Part shown: positions 52,541-61,370 of the stretch, in pieces
How positions within the stretch are numbered: position 1 is the stretch's first letter
Layout of the letters: each line of letters begins with the position of its first letter
From: an uncultured Bacteroidales bacterium
GTDB taxonomy: Bacteria; Bacteroidota; Bacteroidia; Bacteroidales; Paludibacteraceae
Direction of reading: 5' to 3'
DNA: 64,000 bases
Assembly (NCBI GenBank): GCA_902800525.1
Contig: CADCEV010000001.1
Coordinates: forward strand, 124,001 to 188,000
Position numbers and translations under genes: made by a program
The notes under the pieces: generated by a model
Database searches by the model: none
The model's input: only the letters and a program-made list of their open reading frames with translations
Told to the model about the DNA's origin: nothing

Positions 52541-53692
52541 TTATTTCTCAAATGTTATGATCCAACAATCCGGGAAAGCGGCTTTGAGTTTCTTTTGCGC
52601 TTCCTCTGCTTTTTTCCGGTCCGTATTGGCGGCGGTATAATACTTATACCATTCGCCGAGTTGCAGATATTCGCACTCCGTTCCTTTCAGTTTCGGGTCA
52701 TTCTTCTCCAAGGGCGCCTTGGAAGCACAAATCTGCACAGCGTAATACTTAGTTTTTTCCTTCGTCTCCACTTTTTTCATCTGTACAGTGTCCGCTTTAA
52801 GTACGGTAAAGGTAGCAGACGAGTCCGATTCGTTTACGTCTCGTTTACGTGTCGTTATCGTCTCGTTTACGTCTCGTTTACGTGTTGATGTCGATTCTGA
52901 AAGCTGAGTTTTAGTAGATTCTATGATGAGGACCTCGGATTTGGCGGCCTGACGATGGGTATATGCAGCAAAGGCTTTGACCAGCGCGTCCGCCATTTGT
53001 GTCATGGCGGTGTCGGAACTGAGGTATTTCTCCTCTGCGGGATTAGAGACGAAGCCCATTTCGAAGAGGATTGAGGGGCATGCCGTTTTGAGAAGCACCC
53101 AGAACGCCGCCTGACGAACGCCTCTGTCGGAGCGGTTGAGATGTCCCACAAAGTGGTTTTGGACCTGAGTAGCAAACTGCAAGGACTGATCCATGTAGTT
53201 ATTCTGCATGAGTTCGAACATGATATACGAATCAATGGAATTGGGGTCAAAACCCTGGTATGTGGTCTTGTAGTCGGATTCCAGTTTCATAACGGCGTTC
53301 TCCCGCATAGCGACATCCAAGTTCGCCTCCATTTTGTCGGTTCCGAGGATGAAGGTCTCTACTCCGCAAGGATCTTTCTTTTCCGCGGAATTGGTGTGGA
53401 TAGAGATGAAAAGATCCGCGTTACTTTTATTGGCGATATTGGCTCGTTCCTGCAAAGGGATGAACACATCTGTCGAACGTGTGTACACGACTTTGACATC
53501 CGGGAACTGCTCTTTCATCTGTTTTCCCACTTCGAGCGCGAGCGAGAGGTTCAAGTCCTTTTCCTTGGCAAACTTACCCACCGCTCCTGGATCTTTACCA
53601 CCATGTCCTGCATCAAGGACAACCGTATATGCGTTTGCCACCATCGGAAGCAAACCAAGCGCTATGATAAGAAAAAAATGATTTTTACGCAT
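52541..53692 (-). CDS. N-acetylmuramoyl-L-alanine amidase with C-terminal SPOR domain
   Basis: ATG 53692 begins a signal peptide (FFLIIALGLLPMVANA). The amidase_3 domain (about 21-240) has the zinc ligands in VVLDAGHGGKDPGA and FISIHTNSAEKKDP and Glu in ILFEMGFVSNPAEE. A low-complexity linker contains two copies of a TRKRDVNE unit, then an SPOR-like domain starts near KTKYYAVQICASK. It cleaves the peptide stem from peptidoglycan, likely at the septum through the SPOR domain. The linker repeat is encoded by a 30-base tandem repeat. Confidence 0.92.
   Translation of the reverse strand: MRKNHFFLIIALGLLPMVANAYTVVLDAGHGGKDPGAVGKFAKEKDLNLSLALEVGKQMKEQFPDVKVVYTRSTDVFIPLQERANIANKSNADLFISIHTNSAEKKDPCGVETFILGTDKMEANLDVAMRENAVMKLESDYKTTYQGFDPNSIDSYIMFELMQNNYMDQSLQFATQVQNHFVGHLNRSDRGVRQAAFWVLLKTACPSILFEMGFVSNPAEEKYLSSDTAMTQMADALVKAFAAYTHRQAAKSEVLIIESTKTQLSESTSTRKRDVNETITTRKRDVNESDSSATFTVLKADTVQMKKVETKEKTKYYAVQICASKAPLEKNDPKLKGTECEYLQLGEWYKYYTAANTDRKKAEEAQKKLKAAFPDCWIITFEK
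52830..52887 (-). repeat. in-gene 30-base tandem repeat in the amidase linker
   Basis: Two copies of a 30-base unit built from ACGTAAACGAGACG encode TRKRDVNETI and TRKRDVNESD. The same word forms the intergenic repeat at 38.1 kb. Confidence 0.85.
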
Positions 53693-53714
53693 ACTCGGGC
53701 ATTTTAATCTTTTG

Positions 53715-53746
53715 CAAAGGTACAAAAAAATTTCGGAAGTAGAAAA
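53715..53746 (-). promoter_or_regulatory. weak promoter of the amidase gene
   Basis: TACCTTTG (53722-53715, minus) is a perfect -7 box, but the -33 position holds TTT instead of TTG. The start codon is 22 bases downstream. Confidence 0.6.
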
Positions 53747-53813
53747 TATTCTGTATAAAGAAGTAAAAAAAAGTGCATTTTTTGCATTTTTTTCATTTTT
53801 TATGCGTGCGCAC

Positions 53814-53844
53814 TTGCGTATATGAAATATTTTTTGTAATTTTG
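53814..53844 (+). promoter_or_regulatory. promoter of rel/spoT
   Basis: TTG (53814-53816) and TAATTTTG (53837-53844) have a 20-base spacer with CGTATATGAAAT after the TTG. The ATG lies 20 bases past the -7 box. Confidence 0.83.
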
Positions 53845-53864
53845 CGCGTCATTTTGGCTTTACT

Positions 53865-56135
53865 ATGCAAAAGAGTGAATTTACACCGGAAGAGGATTTG
53901 ATGATCCAGCGCGAGTTTGAAGCGTTGTTAGCGGATTATGCCCAAACTCCCCACCGTCAAAAGACGGAATTGATAACTCATGCGTTCAATTTTGCCTACA
54001 AGGCTCACTATGGTGTACGTCGTTTGAGCGGCGAGCCTTATATCATGCACCCGTTGGCGGTTGCCCGTATCTGCGTGCGCGAAATAGGTTTAGGTAGTAC
54101 CAGTATCTGCTCCGCCCTGCTGCACGACGTAGTAGAAGACACCGATTACACGGTGGAGGACATAGCGGGTTTGTTCGGCGACAAGATCGCGCAGATCGTT
54201 AGCGGTCTGACCAAAATCAGCGGCGGAGTGTTCGGCAGTCAGGCTTCGGAACAGGCGGAGAACTTCCGCAAATTGCTTTTGACCATCAGCGACGATATCC
54301 GCGTAGTACTGATCAAAATTGCGGACCGTCTTCACAACATGCGCACGTTAGGCGCTCAGCCGAAAGACAAACAATACAAAATCGCCGGCGAGACGCAATA
54401 CATCTATGCGCCGCTTGCCCACCGTTTGGGTTTGTTCCCCATCAAAACGGAATTGGAGGATCTGAGTTTCCACTACGAACATCCGGAGACATGGCAGGAG
54501 ATACACGACAAGTTGGAGAAAGTGAAAGCGAGCCAAATGGAGACCTACGAGCAGTTTGCGGCTCCTATCCGCGAGCGTTTGACGAGTATGGGCTATAATT
54601 TTGTGCTCAAAGCGCGTATCAAGTCGGTCTATTCGATCTGGAAGAAAATGGTCCGCCAACAGTGTGCGTTTGAGGACGTATATGATTTACTGGCTGTCCG
54701 GATCATCTTCACTCCCAATGAATCGATGAGCGAGAAAGACCAGTGCTGGATGATTTATTCCGCGATCACGGAGCTTTACCGTCCTCATCCGGAGCGAATC
54801 CGGGACTGGATTTCGACGCCGAAAGCAAACGGCTATGAAGCACTTCATGTGACGGTCATGGGCGCCAACGGCGAATGGATAGAAGTTCAGATCCGCACGG
54901 ACCGCATGAACGAAATAGCGGAACGAGGCTATGCCGCACACTGGAAATACAAGACAGGCGAGTCCGACGACAGCGAGTTGGACAAATGGATACGCGAGAT
55001 CAAAGAGATCTTAGCGCACCCGGAGAAAGACGCCATGGAGTTCTTGGGTACATTCAAGTTGAACCTGTTTGCACAGGAAGTGTTTGTATTCACTCCTTCC
55101 GGCGAGATCAAGACGATGCCATTAGGATCAACGGCATTGGACTTTGCATTCCTGCTTCACTCGGAATTAGGCGAACATTGTATCGGCGCCAAAGTGAACC
55201 ACAGCCTTGTACCGCTGTCCTATAAGCTCAAAGGCGGCGACCAGATCGAGATCCTCACCTCCACGAGCCAACATCCGCAGCAGGAATGGTTAGACATAGT
55301 GACCACCGCCAAAGCCAAGAATGTGCTCAACCAGTATTTCCGCCGCGAAGAACGCCGTTATATGAAGCACGGCGAGCAGTTGGTGGAAGATGCGATTGCC
55401 ATGGATAACAAGTTGTCCACGAACCACGACATGGTTTTGGCACGATTGTTGAGTTATTACGGCATGACGCAACCGACCGAACTGTACTTGCAAGTCGGTC
55501 AAGGCACGATCCGGTTAGACAACATCAACGAGATTGTCTTCCCCAAACGCGGTTGGAGATCGTATATCCCGTTCATCGGTCGAATGACTAAACAGGAAGA
55601 GCCTGTGACGCTGCCCAAAGAACAAGAGACACCAGCTACGGAGAACAAACCGGCGGACAAACCGAAGAAAAAAGAGCCTCACGCGATTGTTCTGACCGAT
55701 GAAAACTTAGGAAAACAATATATTTTGAGTAACTGTTGTCATCCTATTCCGGGCGACGAGGTATTAGGTTACCTGGACAGCGACGGAAAAATGTATATCC
55801 ATAAGATCGATTGCCCGGAAGCGAACCTGCTGAAGACCAGTTTCGGCAAACGGATCTATTCCGCGACCTGGAACACGCATCGTGTGCAATCGTTCGTGGA
55901 AACCATCGAGTTCAAGGGAATAGACAAATTCGGTGTGTTCATCCAAGTGCTGCAGACAATCACCACCGACTTCCATATCAACATGCGCACGGTACACGTG
56001 ACGAGCGAAGACGGAATCTTCAAAGGCACTATGGAAATATACGTCTATGACCGCAGCGAGTTGGACGACCTGCTGAAGGCAATCCGCAAAATAGAAGACA
56101 TAAAAGAAGTTAAACGAGTAGTTAACGATAACTAA
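53865..56135 (+). CDS. bifunctional (p)ppGpp synthetase/hydrolase (RelA/SpoT family)
   Basis: The 756-residue protein has an HD hydrolase domain with intact ICSALLHDVVEDTDYT (about 80-95), a synthetase domain with VYDLLAVRIIF and STPKANGYEALHVTVMG (about 313-340), a TGS domain (VFVFTPSGEIKTMPLGSTA, about 407), and a C-terminal ACT domain. Both catalytic halves keep their key residues, so it should make and break the stringent-response alarmone. It is the first gene of a plus-strand string reaching asnS. Confidence 0.95.
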   Translation: MQKSEFTPEEDLMIQREFEALLADYAQTPHRQKTELITHAFNFAYKAHYGVRRLSGEPYIMHPLAVARICVREIGLGSTSICSALLHDVVEDTDYTVEDIAGLFGDKIAQIVSGLTKISGGVFGSQASEQAENFRKLLLTISDDIRVVLIKIADRLHNMRTLGAQPKDKQYKIAGETQYIYAPLAHRLGLFPIKTELEDLSFHYEHPETWQEIHDKLEKVKASQMETYEQFAAPIRERLTSMGYNFVLKARIKSVYSIWKKMVRQQCAFEDVYDLLAVRIIFTPNESMSEKDQCWMIYSAITELYRPHPERIRDWISTPKANGYEALHVTVMGANGEWIEVQIRTDRMNEIAERGYAAHWKYKTGESDDSELDKWIREIKEILAHPEKDAMEFLGTFKLNLFAQEVFVFTPSGEIKTMPLGSTALDFAFLLHSELGEHCIGAKVNHSLVPLSYKLKGGDQIEILTSTSQHPQQEWLDIVTTAKAKNVLNQYFRREERRYMKHGEQLVEDAIAMDNKLSTNHDMVLARLLSYYGMTQPTELYLQVGQGTIRLDNINEIVFPKRGWRSYIPFIGRMTKQEEPVTLPKEQETPATENKPADKPKKKEPHAIVLTDENLGKQYILSNCCHPIPGDEVLGYLDSDGKMYIHKIDCPEANLLKTSFGKRIYSATWNTHRVQSFVETIEFKGIDKFGVFIQVLQTITTDFHINMRTVHVTSEDGIFKGTMEIYVYDRSELDDLLKAIRKIEDIKEVKRVVNDN

Positions 56136-56156
56136 TTGAAAATTAATAGATTTATT

Positions 56157-57236
56157 ATGAAAAAGATTTTTAGCACTCTCTGCATGGCTCTCGTAGCAGT
56201 AGCCATGATGGCACAAGACCCAGTAATCACGTTTGAGAAGACCGAACACGATTTCGGTAAGATTCATGAAGAGAACGGTCGTGTATCAGTAGTGTTCAAC
56301 TTCAAGAACGAAGGCATGTCCCCGCTGGTATTGAGCAACGTACGCGCGAGCTGCGGTTGTACCACTCCGACTTGGACCAAAGAGCCGGTAGAACCGGGAC
56401 AAACCGGCAGTATTACCGTTACTTATAACCCGAACGGCCGTCCGGGTCGTTTCCAAAAGACCGTGACCATCACCTCCAATGCTACCGAGGCCACCAAGCG
56501 CGTATATATCAAAGGTGAAGTGATTCCGAAGCCGGCCAAACCGGTGAACGTATATACCGTAGCTGTCGGCGAACTGAGCATGAAGAGCAAAACGCTGAAT
56601 CTGGGCACTATCAAGAAAGGCGAGACCATGAACGGCGAACTGGAGTATGCTAACCTCACTCAAGCCGAGCACAGCGTTGATCTGGCTACTAACAGTCAGG
56701 ATGCATTCCTGGTAAGCCAGACGACTTTGGCAACCGTCAAACCGAACGAGACCGGCAAATTTGTATTCGCAATCGACACCCGCAACACCAAGTTGTACGG
56801 ACCGGTAGAGGCATATGCCTATGTCATTGTGGACGGCAAGAAAGAGCTGAGCGAGGCTTATCAACTGACCATCAAAGCCGAGATCGTGGAAGATTTCAGC
56901 CAAATGAGCGTTGAGGAGAAACAAGCAGCTCCGATTATCGAAGTAGCAGGCGAAATCGAGGCCGGCAAAGTAGCAGCGGGCAAGAATCTCAAATGCGTGC
57001 TTCCGGTAAAGAACGCCGGTGAGAACGCATTGGAAGTACGCCGTGCTTACTCGACCGACAAAGCGCTGAACGTAAAACAGCCGAAAGCCATCAAATCCGG
57101 CAAAAAAGGCAACGTAGCCATCGAGATCAACACCAAAAATCTGCAACCGGGCACATACAGCCGCGAGGTAGTGATCATCAGCAACGACTACGCAAACCCG
57201 GTAAAACGCGTAAAAGTCAACTTTGTTATTGAATGA
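56157..57236 (+). CDS. DUF1573-family exported protein
   Basis: ATG 56157 gives a signal peptide (FSTLCMALVAVAMMAQ); an upstream TTG in frame is less likely. The 359-residue protein has a DUF1573 unit near the start (FDFGKIHEENGRVSVVFNF-type, VRASCGCTTPTWTKEPVEPG, PGRFQKTVTITSN) and further immunoglobulin-like repeats. Two Cys of CGCTTP are typical. Such proteins are predicted periplasmic or outer-membrane lipoprotein-like factors of unknown function. It overlaps meaB by four bases (ATGA). Confidence 0.88.
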   Translation: MKKIFSTLCMALVAVAMMAQDPVITFEKTEHDFGKIHEENGRVSVVFNFKNEGMSPLVLSNVRASCGCTTPTWTKEPVEPGQTGSITVTYNPNGRPGRFQKTVTITSNATEATKRVYIKGEVIPKPAKPVNVYTVAVGELSMKSKTLNLGTIKKGETMNGELEYANLTQAEHSVDLATNSQDAFLVSQTTLATVKPNETGKFVFAIDTRNTKLYGPVEAYAYVIVDGKKELSEAYQLTIKAEIVEDFSQMSVEEKQAAPIIEVAGEIEAGKVAAGKNLKCVLPVKNAGENALEVRRAYSTDKALNVKQPKAIKSGKKGNVAIEINTKNLQPGTYSREVVIISNDYANPVKRVKVNFVIE

Positions 57237-58324
57237 TAGAGCATCCTGAAAATAGCGAGGAATATAAAGGACTGACGGTGAATGCAGGTGTAGAAAACCT
57301 GCCTTCCGTCAATCCTTATGCCACTTTCCGCCGGAAGAAGATCGTGCTGAGCCCCGAAGCGTATTTCGAGGGAATCCGTTGCGGGGACATGACGATATTG
57401 AGTCAGGCCGTGACGCTGGTAGAAAGCAATCTGTTGGCGGATCAAGAGATCGCCCAGAAAGTGATCGAGTTGTGCCTGCCATATGCCGGCAATTCGATCC
57501 GCGTCGGCATAACCGGTGTTCCGGGAGCCGGCAAATCCACTTTTATAGAGGCTTTAGGCAGCAAACTATGCGACAAAGGCAAGAAATTAGCGGTATTGGC
57601 GATAGACCCATCGAGCGAACGCAGCAAAGGTTCGATTCTGGGTGACAAGACCCGTATGAACGAGTTGTCCGTTAAATCCAACGCGTTCATCCGCCCGAGT
57701 CCGTCCGCAGGTTCCTTAGGCGGCGTAGCCCGTAAGACCCGCGAGACAATTGTGCTTTGTGAGGCGGCAGGCTTTGACACCATTCTCCTGGAGACTGTGG
57801 GTGTGGGACAATCGGAGACAGCGGCTCACTCGATGGTGGATTATTTTCTGTTACTGCAAGTGACGGGAACCGGCGATGAGTTACAAGGTATCAAACGCGG
57901 TATCATGGAGATGGCTGACGGCATTGCCATCAACAAATGCGACGGTAATAATATGGAGCGTGCGCGCGCCGCGCGCGTGAGTTTCAAAAATGCGCTCGCG
58001 CTCTTTCCGCCCTCCGAGTCAGGGTGGAAACCGGAAGCCATCTGTTGCTCGTCCATCGATTATACCGGCGTAATGGATGTATGGGAAAATATAGAAGAAT
58101 ACATCCGTTTCACCAAAGCAAACGGCTATTTTGACGCTCACCGCACGGAACAAGCCAAATACTGGATGTACGAAACAATCAATCAAGCGCTGTTGGACGG
58201 CTTCTACAAAAACGAGCGAATGGAAAATCATATTACCGTAGCCGAACGACAAGTGCTGAACAACGAAATAAGCAGTTTCATCGCTGCGCACAACTTATTA
58301 ACCGAATATGGCAGGATCAAGTAA
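57233..58324 (+). CDS. meaB: methylmalonyl-CoA mutase-associated GTPase MeaB
   Basis: The 363-residue protein has Walker A GITGVPGAGKSTFIEALG (about 93-110), AIDPSSERSKGSILGDKTRM (about 122-141), ETVGVGQSETAAHSMVD and NKCDGNN (about 232-238), the G-domain of the MeaB/ArgK family. It guards and reloads the B12 cofactor of methylmalonyl-CoA mutase, used in propionate metabolism. The mutase genes are not in the window. It overlaps dnaB by 17 bases. Confidence 0.92.
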   Translation: MIEHPENSEEYKGLTVNAGVENLPSVNPYATFRRKKIVLSPEAYFEGIRCGDMTILSQAVTLVESNLLADQEIAQKVIELCLPYAGNSIRVGITGVPGAGKSTFIEALGSKLCDKGKKLAVLAIDPSSERSKGSILGDKTRMNELSVKSNAFIRPSPSAGSLGGVARKTRETIVLCEAAGFDTILLETVGVGQSETAAHSMVDYFLLLQVTGTGDELQGIKRGIMEMADGIAINKCDGNNMERARAARVSFKNALALFPPSESGWKPEAICCSSIDYTGVMDVWENIEEYIRFTKANGYFDAHRTEQAKYWMYETINQALLDGFYKNERMENHITVAERQVLNNEISSFIAAHNLLTEYGRIK

Positions 58325-59888
58325 AAATACCAAACGTACCGCTCAACCGACGATCATCAAAGTGGGCGCCAACGAGATGGGCAAACTGCCCCCTCAGGCA
58401 CAAGAGTTGGAAGACTCCGTGCTCGGCGCATTGATGATCGAGAAAGAAGCTTACGGAACCGTAGCGGATTTGTTGCGCCCGGAGGTGTTCTATAAGGATC
58501 AGAATCGCATGATTTACGAAGCAATTCGTGAATTAGCGTCCAAAGATCAGCCGATCGATCTGCTTTCCGTGGGTGAGAAGATGCGCAGTTTAGGCACTTT
58601 GGAGCGTGCCGGCGGCGCGGTTTATATAGCGGATTTGACGAAACGCGTGGCATCTACCGCGCATCTCCGCTATCACGCAGAGATCATCGCCAAGAAAGCC
58701 ACCGCGCGCGATTTGATCGCCATGGCGGCGCAGATAGAAGAGAAAGGTTTCGACGAGACACAGGATATAGACGAGCTGATGCAAGAAGCGGAAGCCGGCA
58801 TCTTCGAGATCTCACAACGGTCGCAGAAACGCGATGTTGTGCAGATTGATTCCGTGATCGAAGAAGCGTTTGCCCGCATGGAGAAAGCCTCGCTGAATAC
58901 GGGGTCTATCTCCGGTATTCCTTCCGGTTTCACCGCATTGGACAAGATCACCTCAGGCTGGCAAACACCGGACTTGATCATCATCGCCGCTCGTCCGGCA
59001 ATGGGTAAGACGGCTTTCGTGCTTTCGATGGCAAAAAACATCGCCGTGGATCGCAACATACCGGTGGCTATCTTCTCGCTGGAGATGTCCAACGTGCAGT
59101 TAGTCAACCGTTTGATCATGAACGTGTGCGAGTTGGAAGGCGATAAGATCAAGACCGGAAAAATGACCAAAGAGGACAAGATCCGGTTGAATACCAAGAT
59201 TAATATTATGAAGGGCAAGCCGCTCTACATGGACGACACCCCTTCTCTATCCATCTTTGAGTTGCGCTCGAAAGCCCGCAAGTTAGTCCGCGAACACCAA
59301 GTGAAGATGATCATCATCGACTACTTGCAGCTGATGAACGCACAGGGTTCGTCTTTCGGTAGCCGTGAGCAGGAGGTGTCTATCATCTCACGAAGCTTGA
59401 AAGCGCTTGCCAAAGAGTTGGACATCCCAATTATCGCCCTGTCGCAGTTGAACCGTGGCGTTGAGTCCCGTCAAGGCGTGGAAGGAAAAACGCCTCAGTT
59501 GAGCGACCTCCGTGAGTCCGGAGCCATTGAGCAGGACGCCGACATGGTGTGTTTCATTCACCGACCGGAATACTATCACCTCTATAATGATGACAAGACC
59601 GGTAAGGATTTGCGCGGTTTAGCGCAGATCATCGTGGCAAAGCACCGTAACGGCGCCACGGACAGCGTGTGGCTTCGTTTCCGCGGCAAATATGCCAAAT
59701 TTCAGAATGAGGACGAGGCAGTAGATGCCGATGAGATGAATATGCCGCCGGTAGCAGGCAGCGAAAGCGTGTCCATACAATCGAGCATGAACAGTTCCAT
59801 GGGAGCTGTCTCCTTCGGACAACAAATGTCGCCGGACGGCATGAGTACCAACAGTTTAGGCGAAGATTTAAGCCAATTCACATTGTAA
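58308..59888 (+). CDS. dnaB: replicative DNA helicase DnaB
   Basis: The 526-residue protein has the N-terminal DnaB domain (LPPQAQELEDSVLGALMIEK) and the RecA-like motor with Walker A AARPAMGKTAFVLSMA (about 224-239), IIIDYLQLM and SQLNRGVESRQ, plus a long low-complexity Ser/Gly-rich tail. It unwinds DNA at the fork as a hexamer. ATG 58308 lies inside the end of meaB, so the genes are translationally coupled; no intein is present. Confidence 0.94.
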   Translation: MAGSSKNTKRTAQPTIIKVGANEMGKLPPQAQELEDSVLGALMIEKEAYGTVADLLRPEVFYKDQNRMIYEAIRELASKDQPIDLLSVGEKMRSLGTLERAGGAVYIADLTKRVASTAHLRYHAEIIAKKATARDLIAMAAQIEEKGFDETQDIDELMQEAEAGIFEISQRSQKRDVVQIDSVIEEAFARMEKASLNTGSISGIPSGFTALDKITSGWQTPDLIIIAARPAMGKTAFVLSMAKNIAVDRNIPVAIFSLEMSNVQLVNRLIMNVCELEGDKIKTGKMTKEDKIRLNTKINIMKGKPLYMDDTPSLSIFELRSKARKLVREHQVKMIIIDYLQLMNAQGSSFGSREQEVSIISRSLKALAKELDIPIIALSQLNRGVESRQGVEGKTPQLSDLRESGAIEQDADMVCFIHRPEYYHLYNDDKTGKDLRGLAQIIVAKHRNGATDSVWLRFRGKYAKFQNEDEAVDADEMNMPPVAGSESVSIQSSMNSSMGAVSFGQQMSPDGMSTNSLGEDLSQFTL

Positions 59889-59928
59889 TTGATAATTGAT
59901 AATTGATAATTGATAATTGATAATTAAT
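59887..59928. repeat. intergenic AATTGAT micro-repeat upstream of asnS
   Basis: Five full copies of the seven-base unit AATTGAT plus a partial one fill most of the 49-base gap between dnaB and asnS. It begins in the dnaB stop codon. Confidence 0.85.
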
Positions 59929-59937
59929 ATATACTAT

Positions 59938-61335
59938 ATGCAAAGAACAGTAATTATAGACGCATTAAAGCGCACGGATTTCGGAGCAACGATCAACGTG
60001 CGCGGCTGGGTTCGCAGCCGTCGAGGCAACAAGAACGTTTCGTTTATTGCCCTCAATGACGGCTCTACCATTAAAAACATCCAGATCGTCGTTGATTTGG
60101 AGAAATTTGACGAAGAACGTCTCAAACCAGTAACGACCGGATCGTGTATCTCCGCTACCGGTACTTTGGTAGAGAGCCAGGGAGCAGGTCAGGCGGTAGA
60201 GATTCAGTTGACGGATTTGGAGGTGTACGGAACAGCCGATCCTGAGAAATACCCGCTGCAAAAGAAAGGATTGTCGATGGAGTTCCTGCGCACAATAGCG
60301 CATCTCCGTCCGCGTACAAACACTTTTGGCGCGGTATTCCGTATCCGTCACAACATGGCAATGGCTATTCACACCTATTTCCATGAGCACGGCTATTTCT
60401 ATTTCCACACTCCTCTGATCACGGCTTCGGACTGTGAGGGAGCAGGTCAGATGTTCCAAGTAACGACCAAAAACCTCTATAACCTCAAATTTAATGAGGA
60501 CGGTCAGATCGACTACTCCGATGATTTCTTCGGCAAACAGGCCGCACTGACAGTTAGCGGTCAGTTGGAAGGAGAGTTAGGCGCAATGGCGTTAGGCAAG
60601 ATCTATACGTTCGGTCCTACTTTCCGCGCTGAGAACAGCAACACTCCGCGCCACTTGGCGGAGTTCTGGATGATCGAGCCGGAAGTGGCTTTCATCCAAA
60701 AGGACGAACTGATGGACCTCGAAGAGGACTTTATCAAATTCTGCGTTCGCTGGGCATTGGAGCATTGTATGGACGATTTGGAGTTCCTCAACCAATTTGT
60801 AGACAAAGGTCTGATAGAGCGTTTGAAGTCCGTTGTAGATACCGAATTCATCCGTCTGCCTTATACAGAGGGCGTTCGCATTCTCCAAGAGGCGATCAAG
60901 AACGGTAAGAAGTTTGAGTTCCCCTGCAACTGGGGCGATGATTTGGCTTCCGAGCATGAGCGTTATTTGGTAGAAGAGCACTTCAAGAAACCGGTGATCA
61001 TGACCGATTATCCGAAGGAGATCAAGGCATTCTACATGAAGATCAACGAGGACGGCAAGACCGTACAAGGAACTGATGTACTCTTCCCGCAGATTGGTGA
61101 GATCATCGGTGGCAGCGTGCGTGAAGAGAGTCTGGATCTGCTCAATGCAGAGATAGAGCGCCGCAATATTCCGATGAAAGATATGTGGTGGTACTTGGAC
61201 ACCCGCCGTTTCGGCTCAGCGCCGCACGCAGGTTTCGGTTTAGGCTTCGAGCGACTGATGCTCTTCGTAACGGGTATGCAGAACATCCGCGACGTCATTC
61301 CGTTCCCGCGTACACCTAAATCAGCAGAATTTTAA
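59938..61335 (+). CDS. asnS: asparaginyl-tRNA synthetase
   Basis: ATG 59938 ([20 protein letters not shown]) fits the family; a TTG 21 bases upstream lies in the repeat and is unlikely. The 465-residue protein has an N-terminal OB-fold ([23 protein letters not shown]), class II motif 2 ([21 protein letters not shown]) and motif 3 ([27 protein letters not shown]). It charges tRNA-Asn with asparagine in the cytosol. It closes the rel-dnaB string; only 35 bases lie before the next gene. Confidence 0.95.
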   Translation: MQRTVIIDALKRTDFGATINVRGWVRSRRGNKNVSFIALNDGSTIKNIQIVVDLEKFDEERLKPVTTGSCISATGTLVESQGAGQAVEIQLTDLEVYGTADPEKYPLQKKGLSMEFLRTIAHLRPRTNTFGAVFRIRHNMAMAIHTYFHEHGYFYFHTPLITASDCEGAGQMFQVTTKNLYNLKFNEDGQIDYSDDFFGKQAALTVSGQLEGELGAMALGKIYTFGPTFRAENSNTPRHLAEFWMIEPEVAFIQKDELMDLEEDFIKFCVRWALEHCMDDLEFLNQFVDKGLIERLKSVVDTEFIRLPYTEGVRILQEAIKNGKKFEFPCNWGDDLASEHERYLVEEHFKKPVIMTDYPKEIKAFYMKINEDGKTVQGTDVLFPQIGEIIGGSVREESLDLLNAEIERRNIPMKDMWWYLDTRRFGSAPHAGFGLGFERLMLFVTGMQNIRDVIPFPRTPKSAEF

Positions 61336-61370
61336 ATACATAGCATAAAAAATACAAACAAACAATCGTT

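Noticed and set aside
59887-59928. AATTGAT tandem repeat considered as a CRISPR or origin iteron set.
   Set aside because: Units are only seven bases with no spacers, and similar micro-repeats occur at unrelated sites.
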